64,000 bases of DNA from Bradyrhizobium diazoefficiens (lineage in GTDB: Bacteria > Pseudomonadota > Alphaproteobacteria > Rhizobiales > Xanthobacteraceae): positions 496,001-560,000 of the forward strand of contig NZ_JAFCJE010000003.1 in assembly GCF_018131185.1 (NCBI RefSeq), in the 5' to 3' direction. Below, piece by piece: positions 60,678 through 64,000 of the stretch (the first letter of the stretch is position 1; the number at the start of each line of letters is the position of its first letter). The notes beneath the pieces were generated by a model. That model was given only the letters and a program-made list of their open reading frames with translations, was not told the origin of the DNA and did no database searches. The translations under genes were made by a program, and so were the position numbers.

Positions 60678-62354
60678 ATGTTCGGTCGCAAGCCCCAGAT
60701 TGATGCACAAGCACGGCTCGATGCGATCGGCCGCTCCCAGGCCATGATTGAATTCAATCTGGATGGTACGATCGTCACGGCCAACAAGAACTTCCTCGAC
60801 GCCCTCGGCTATCGGCTCGACGAGATTCAGGGCAAGCATCACTCCATGTTCGTGCCGGCCGAGCAGCGCGATACCGCCGAGTACAAGGCGTTCTGGGCTG
60901 CATTGAACCGTGGCGAGTACCAGGCGCGCGAGTTCAAGCGGATCGCGAAGGATGGCCACGAGGTCTGGATCGAAGCATCCTACAATCCGGTGCTCGACGG
61001 CAACGGCAAGACGGTGATGGTCGCCAAGATTGCGACCGACATCACCGCGAAGAAGATCCGGAGCATGACGGATGCATCGAAGATCGCCGCCATCGGCCGT
61101 GCCCAGGCCGTCATCGAATTCAGGCTCGACGGTACCATCGTCACGGCCAACGAGAATTTCTGCAAGACGCTGGGCTATTCGCTTTCCGAGATCGAGGGCA
61201 AGCACCACAGCCTGTTCGTCGCCCAGGCCGACCGCGACGGTACGGCCTATCGCGAGTTCTGGGCCGCGCTCAACCGCGGCGAATACCAGACCGGCGAGTA
61301 CAAGCGCATCGGCAAGGGCGGCCGCGAGGTGTGGATCATCGCCTCCTACACGCCGCTGATCGACGAGACCGGCAAGCCGTATGGCGTCGTCAAGTTCGCG
61401 ACCGACGTCACCGCGGAGAAGCTGAAGAACGCCGATCTCGCCGGTCAGATTGCAGCTATCGACAAGGCCCAGGCTGTGATCGAGTTCAACATGGACGGCA
61501 CGATCATCACCGCGAATGCGAATTTCCTCGGCACGCTCGGCTATTCGCTGCCCGAGATCAAGGGCAAGCATCACAGCATGTTCGTTGAGCCCGGCGAGCG
61601 CGATGGCTCCGCCTATCGCGAGTTCTGGGCCGCGCTCAACCGCGGTCAGTACCAGGCGGCCGAATACAAGCGCATCGGCAAGGGCGGCAAGGAAGTCTAT
61701 ATTCAGGCCTCCTACAACCCGATCTTCGATCTCAACGGCAAGCCGTTCAAGGTCGTCAAATATGCAACCGATACGACCAGGCAGGTGCTGGTCCGCATGG
61801 GCAACGAGCGCGTCCGCGGCATGATGGAATCGGTCGCCGCGGGCTCCGAGGAGCTGAACGCCTCGGTGCGCGAGATCTCCGAGGCCATGACCAAGTCGCG
61901 CGAGACCGCCATGAGCGCGGTGGATCAGGTCGCTTCCGCCGACGCTCAGGCCCAGCGCCTGACCGAGGCCGCGCAGTCGATGAGCGGTATCGTCGAGATG
62001 ATCAACAGCATCACCGGCCAGATCAACCTGCTGGCGCTCAATGCCACGATCGAATCCGCCCGTGCCGGCGAAGCCGGCCGCGGCTTTGCCGTGGTCGCCT
62101 CCGAAGTGAAGAGCCTCGCCAACCAGGCCAAGCAGGCCACGGACAAGATCGGCCAGGAGATCGGCAGCCTCAACGGCATCTCCGGCGACGTCGTCAGCGC
62201 GCTCGGCTCGATCAAGCAGGCGATCACCAGCGTCAGCGAATACGTGACCTCGACCGCCGCCGCCGTCGAGGAGCAGAGCACGGTGACGAACGAGATGTCG
62301 AACAGCATGCAGCGCGCCGCCGCGGAGGCCGCTGCAATCGCGGCAAGGGCGTAG
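60678..62354 (+). CDS. Soluble chemoreceptor with three tandem PAS domains
   Basis: A 558-residue methyl-accepting chemotaxis-type protein without any membrane helix. Three nearly identical PAS units of about 122 residues (starts near residues 14, 136 and 258) share [32 protein letters not shown] and [23 protein letters not shown]; they are followed by a signalling domain with the hairpin [34 protein letters not shown]. The signalling part is short, near residues 380-558, and ends in AAAIAARA without a CheR pentapeptide. Such proteins often bind heme or FAD and report redox state to CheA. ATG 60678 has GGAG 8 nt upstream. Confidence 0.92.
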   Translation: MFGRKPQIDAQARLDAIGRSQAMIEFNLDGTIVTANKNFLDALGYRLDEIQGKHHSMFVPAEQRDTAEYKAFWAALNRGEYQAREFKRIAKDGHEVWIEASYNPVLDGNGKTVMVAKIATDITAKKIRSMTDASKIAAIGRAQAVIEFRLDGTIVTANENFCKTLGYSLSEIEGKHHSLFVAQADRDGTAYREFWAALNRGEYQTGEYKRIGKGGREVWIIASYTPLIDETGKPYGVVKFATDVTAEKLKNADLAGQIAAIDKAQAVIEFNMDGTIITANANFLGTLGYSLPEIKGKHHSMFVEPGERDGSAYREFWAALNRGQYQAAEYKRIGKGGKEVYIQASYNPIFDLNGKPFKVVKYATDTTRQVLVRMGNERVRGMMESVAAGSEELNASVREISEAMTKSRETAMSAVDQVASADAQAQRLTEAAQSMSGIVEMINSITGQINLLALNATIESARAGEAGRGFAVVASEVKSLANQAKQATDKIGQEIGSLNGISGDVVSALGSIKQAITSVSEYVTSTAAAVEEQSTVTNEMSNSMQRAAAEAAAIAARA

Positions 62355-62460
62355 TTCGAATCATAGGGCGGGCAAAGGCGCGCTCTTCGCGCGCCGTGCC
62401 CTCTATCCGCGAATTCGACGTTGCAGGGTGGGCACGCTCCGCTTTGCACACCCAACGGCA

Positions 62461-63999
62461 CTATCCCGGCTTCGGCAGCTTCGCCTTGAGCGCATACAGC
62501 GCATCCAGCGCCTCGCGCGGCGACATCTCGTCGGGGTGCAGCGCCTTCACGGCTTCTAGCAACAACTCGGCCTCGCTCGGCGGCGCGGCTTCTGCGGCGG
62601 CGCGCGAGGGCACGGCGAACAGCGGCAGATCGTCCACCAGCGCGCGTGCGGTCTGGCCGCGATCCTGCGCCTCGAGCTTGGAGAGCACCGATTTCGCGCG
62701 CGTGATCACGGCGGGCGGCAGGCCGGCCAGTTTTGCCACCTGGATGCCGTAGGAGCGGTCGGCCGAGCCCGGCAGCACCTCGTGCAGGAACACGACATTG
62801 CCCTGCCACTCCTTCACCCGCACCGTGGCGTTGAACATCCGAGGTAGCTTGGCGGAGAGCGCAGTCAACTCGTGATAGTGCGTGGCAAACAGGGTGCGGC
62901 AGCGGTTGCTCTCGTGCAGATGCTCGATCGCGGCCCAGGCGATCGAGAGGCCGTCGAACGTCGCGGTGCCGCGGCCGATCTCGTCGAGGATCACGAGCGA
63001 GCGCTCGCCCGCCTGGTTCAGGATCGCCGCGGTCTCGACCATCTCGACCATGAAGGTGGAGCGCCCGCGGGCGAGGTCGTCGGCGGCGCCGACGCGCGAG
63101 AACAGGCGGTCGATGATGCCGATCCGCGCACGTGTTGCCGGCACGAAGCTGCCGATCTGGGCGAGCAGCGCAATCAGCGCGTTCTGGCGCAGGAAAGTCG
63201 ATTTACCGGCCATGTTGGGTCCGGTGAGCAACCAGAGCTGGCCGGATTTTTGCGCAGGGCCTGGCGACAGATCGCAGGCATTGGCGATGAACGGTTCGCC
63301 ATTGCGCTTGAGCGCCTGCTCTACGACCGGATGGCGGCCGGCTTCGATCGCAAAGCCGAGCGAGGTGTCCACCTCGGGCCGCACATAATTCTCGTCGACC
63401 GCGAGTTTGGCGAGCGAGGTCGCGACATCGAGAAGCGCAAAGCCTTGCGCCGCGGCACGCAGGTCATCGCTGATCGCGAGCGCCTTGGCCGAGAGCCTCT
63501 CGAAGATCTCGAGCTCGAGCCCGAGCGCACGGTCGCCGGCATTGGCGATCTTGGCCTCGATCTCGCCGAGCTCCGATGTCGTGAAGCGCACCTGTCCGGC
63601 CAGCGTCTGGCGATGGATGAAGGTCGCGTTCAGCGGCGCTGACATCAGCTTGTCGCCGTGCTGCGCGGTGACCTCGACGAAATAGCCGAGCACGTTGTTG
63701 TGCCGGATCTTCAGGCCCTTGACGCCCGTGCTATCGGCGTAGCGCGCCTGCATCGAGGCGACGACGAGGCGCGAGGCGTCGCGCAGATTTCGCGCTTCGT
63801 CCAGCGCCGGCTCGTAGCCCTGTCGCACGAAGCCGCCGTCGCGCTTGATCAGCGGCAGTTGTTCGTCGAGCGCACTGGCGAATTCCGCCGCGAGCTCGCG
63901 CGAGGGCCTTTGCAGCGCCGCCATCACCAAAGCGATCTCCTGCGGCGGCTGGTCGAGCTCGCCAAGCCGCGCCAGCACCTGGTCGGCGGCGATGATGCC
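62461..63999 (-). CDS. mutS: DNA mismatch repair protein MutS, C-terminal part
   Basis: The gene is cut by the end of the window: the frame is open at base 63999 and continues beyond. The 512 visible residues cover the clamp/lever and ATPase domains: [13 protein letters not shown] (Walker A), [34 protein letters not shown] (Walker B), FATHYHEL, and a C-terminal tail with [16 protein letters not shown]. MutS recognises mismatches and works with MutL. The stop is at 62461, 107 bp from the chemoreceptor stop (convergent); that gap holds a G/C-rich worn repeat (62365-62455). Confidence 0.97.
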   Translation of the reverse strand, partial: GIIAADQVLARLGELDQPPQEIALVMAALQRPSRELAAEFASALDEQLPLIKRDGGFVRQGYEPALDEARNLRDASRLVVASMQARYADSTGVKGLKIRHNNVLGYFVEVTAQHGDKLMSAPLNATFIHRQTLAGQVRFTTSELGEIEAKIANAGDRALGLELEIFERLSAKALAISDDLRAAAQGFALLDVATSLAKLAVDENYVRPEVDTSLGFAIEAGRHPVVEQALKRNGEPFIANACDLSPGPAQKSGQLWLLTGPNMAGKSTFLRQNALIALLAQIGSFVPATRARIGIIDRLFSRVGAADDLARGRSTFMVEMVETAAILNQAGERSLVILDEIGRGTATFDGLSIAWAAIEHLHESNRCRTLFATHYHELTALSAKLPRMFNATVRVKEWQGNVVFLHEVLPGSADRSYGIQVAKLAGLPPAVITRAKSVLSKLEAQDRGQTARALVDDLPLFAVPSRAAAEAAPPSEAELLLEAVKALHPDEMSPREALDALYALKAKLPKPG

Positions 64000-64000
64000 G

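Overview
The window is a high-GC chromosomal segment from an alphaproteobacterium, most likely Bradyrhizobium or a close relative. The evidence is a RegS/RegR redox pair whose phosphoacceptor positions match the numbering I recall for B. japonicum, together with mmcB, an intracellular PHB depolymerase, an HWE-type kinase, CtrA-like boxes (TTAA-N7-TTAA), abundant periplasmic uptake receptors, and the rhizobial style of intergenic palindromes. I see no integrase, phage module, IS element or CRISPR array. The replicon is an ordinary core chromosome with some accessory genes.

Layout. 0-10 kb: a Bug-type receptor tail, a secreted trypsin-like protease, then a compact operon (membrane protein, winged-helix regulator, cis-prenyltransferase paralog) marked by two identical ACTTTG-N5-CAAAGT palindromes, a cNMP-binding protein converging on a metallophosphoesterase, a DNA glycosylase, small proteins, an orphan histidine kinase, dinB and tspO. 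10-17 kb: an OafA-like acyltransferase, tRNA-Arg(CCG), and a two-gene c-di-GMP operon. 17-26 kb: a complete branched-chain amino acid type ABC transporter (livMHFGK order on the minus strand), then a CoA-transferase with a sigma-54 promoter next to a sigma-54 activator. 26-33 kb: another c-di-GMP protein, an HWE kinase, an SDR, a P450 and a luciferase-like monooxygenase. 33-40 kb: a decayed MFS exporter, a PHB-depolymerase-like esterase, an MBL hydrolase, and two convergent GH13 enzymes. 40-47 kb: mmcB, regR-regS, an ABC-2 exporter, phaZ, a SprT-like protease. 47-64 kb: PBP1-type peptidoglycan synthase, an orphan amino acid receptor, ogt, glnD, a sulfonate-type ABC transporter, OsmC, a triple-PAS soluble chemoreceptor and mutS (cut by the window end).

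Themes. Regulation by redox and nitrogen (RegSR, GlnD), c-di-GMP signalling placed beside CtrA-like sites, carbon storage (PHB and alpha-glucans), and DNA repair (dinB, tag-like, mmcB, ogt, mutS). Eleven intergenic palindromic elements, most bounded by GTC(A/G)T and A(T/C)GAC, sit between genes from 26 to 57 kb. The most promising uncharacterised unit is the prenyltransferase operon at 1.9-3.7 kb with its self-contained operator pair; the second is the sigma-54 promoter with a leader peptide upstream of the CoA-transferase.
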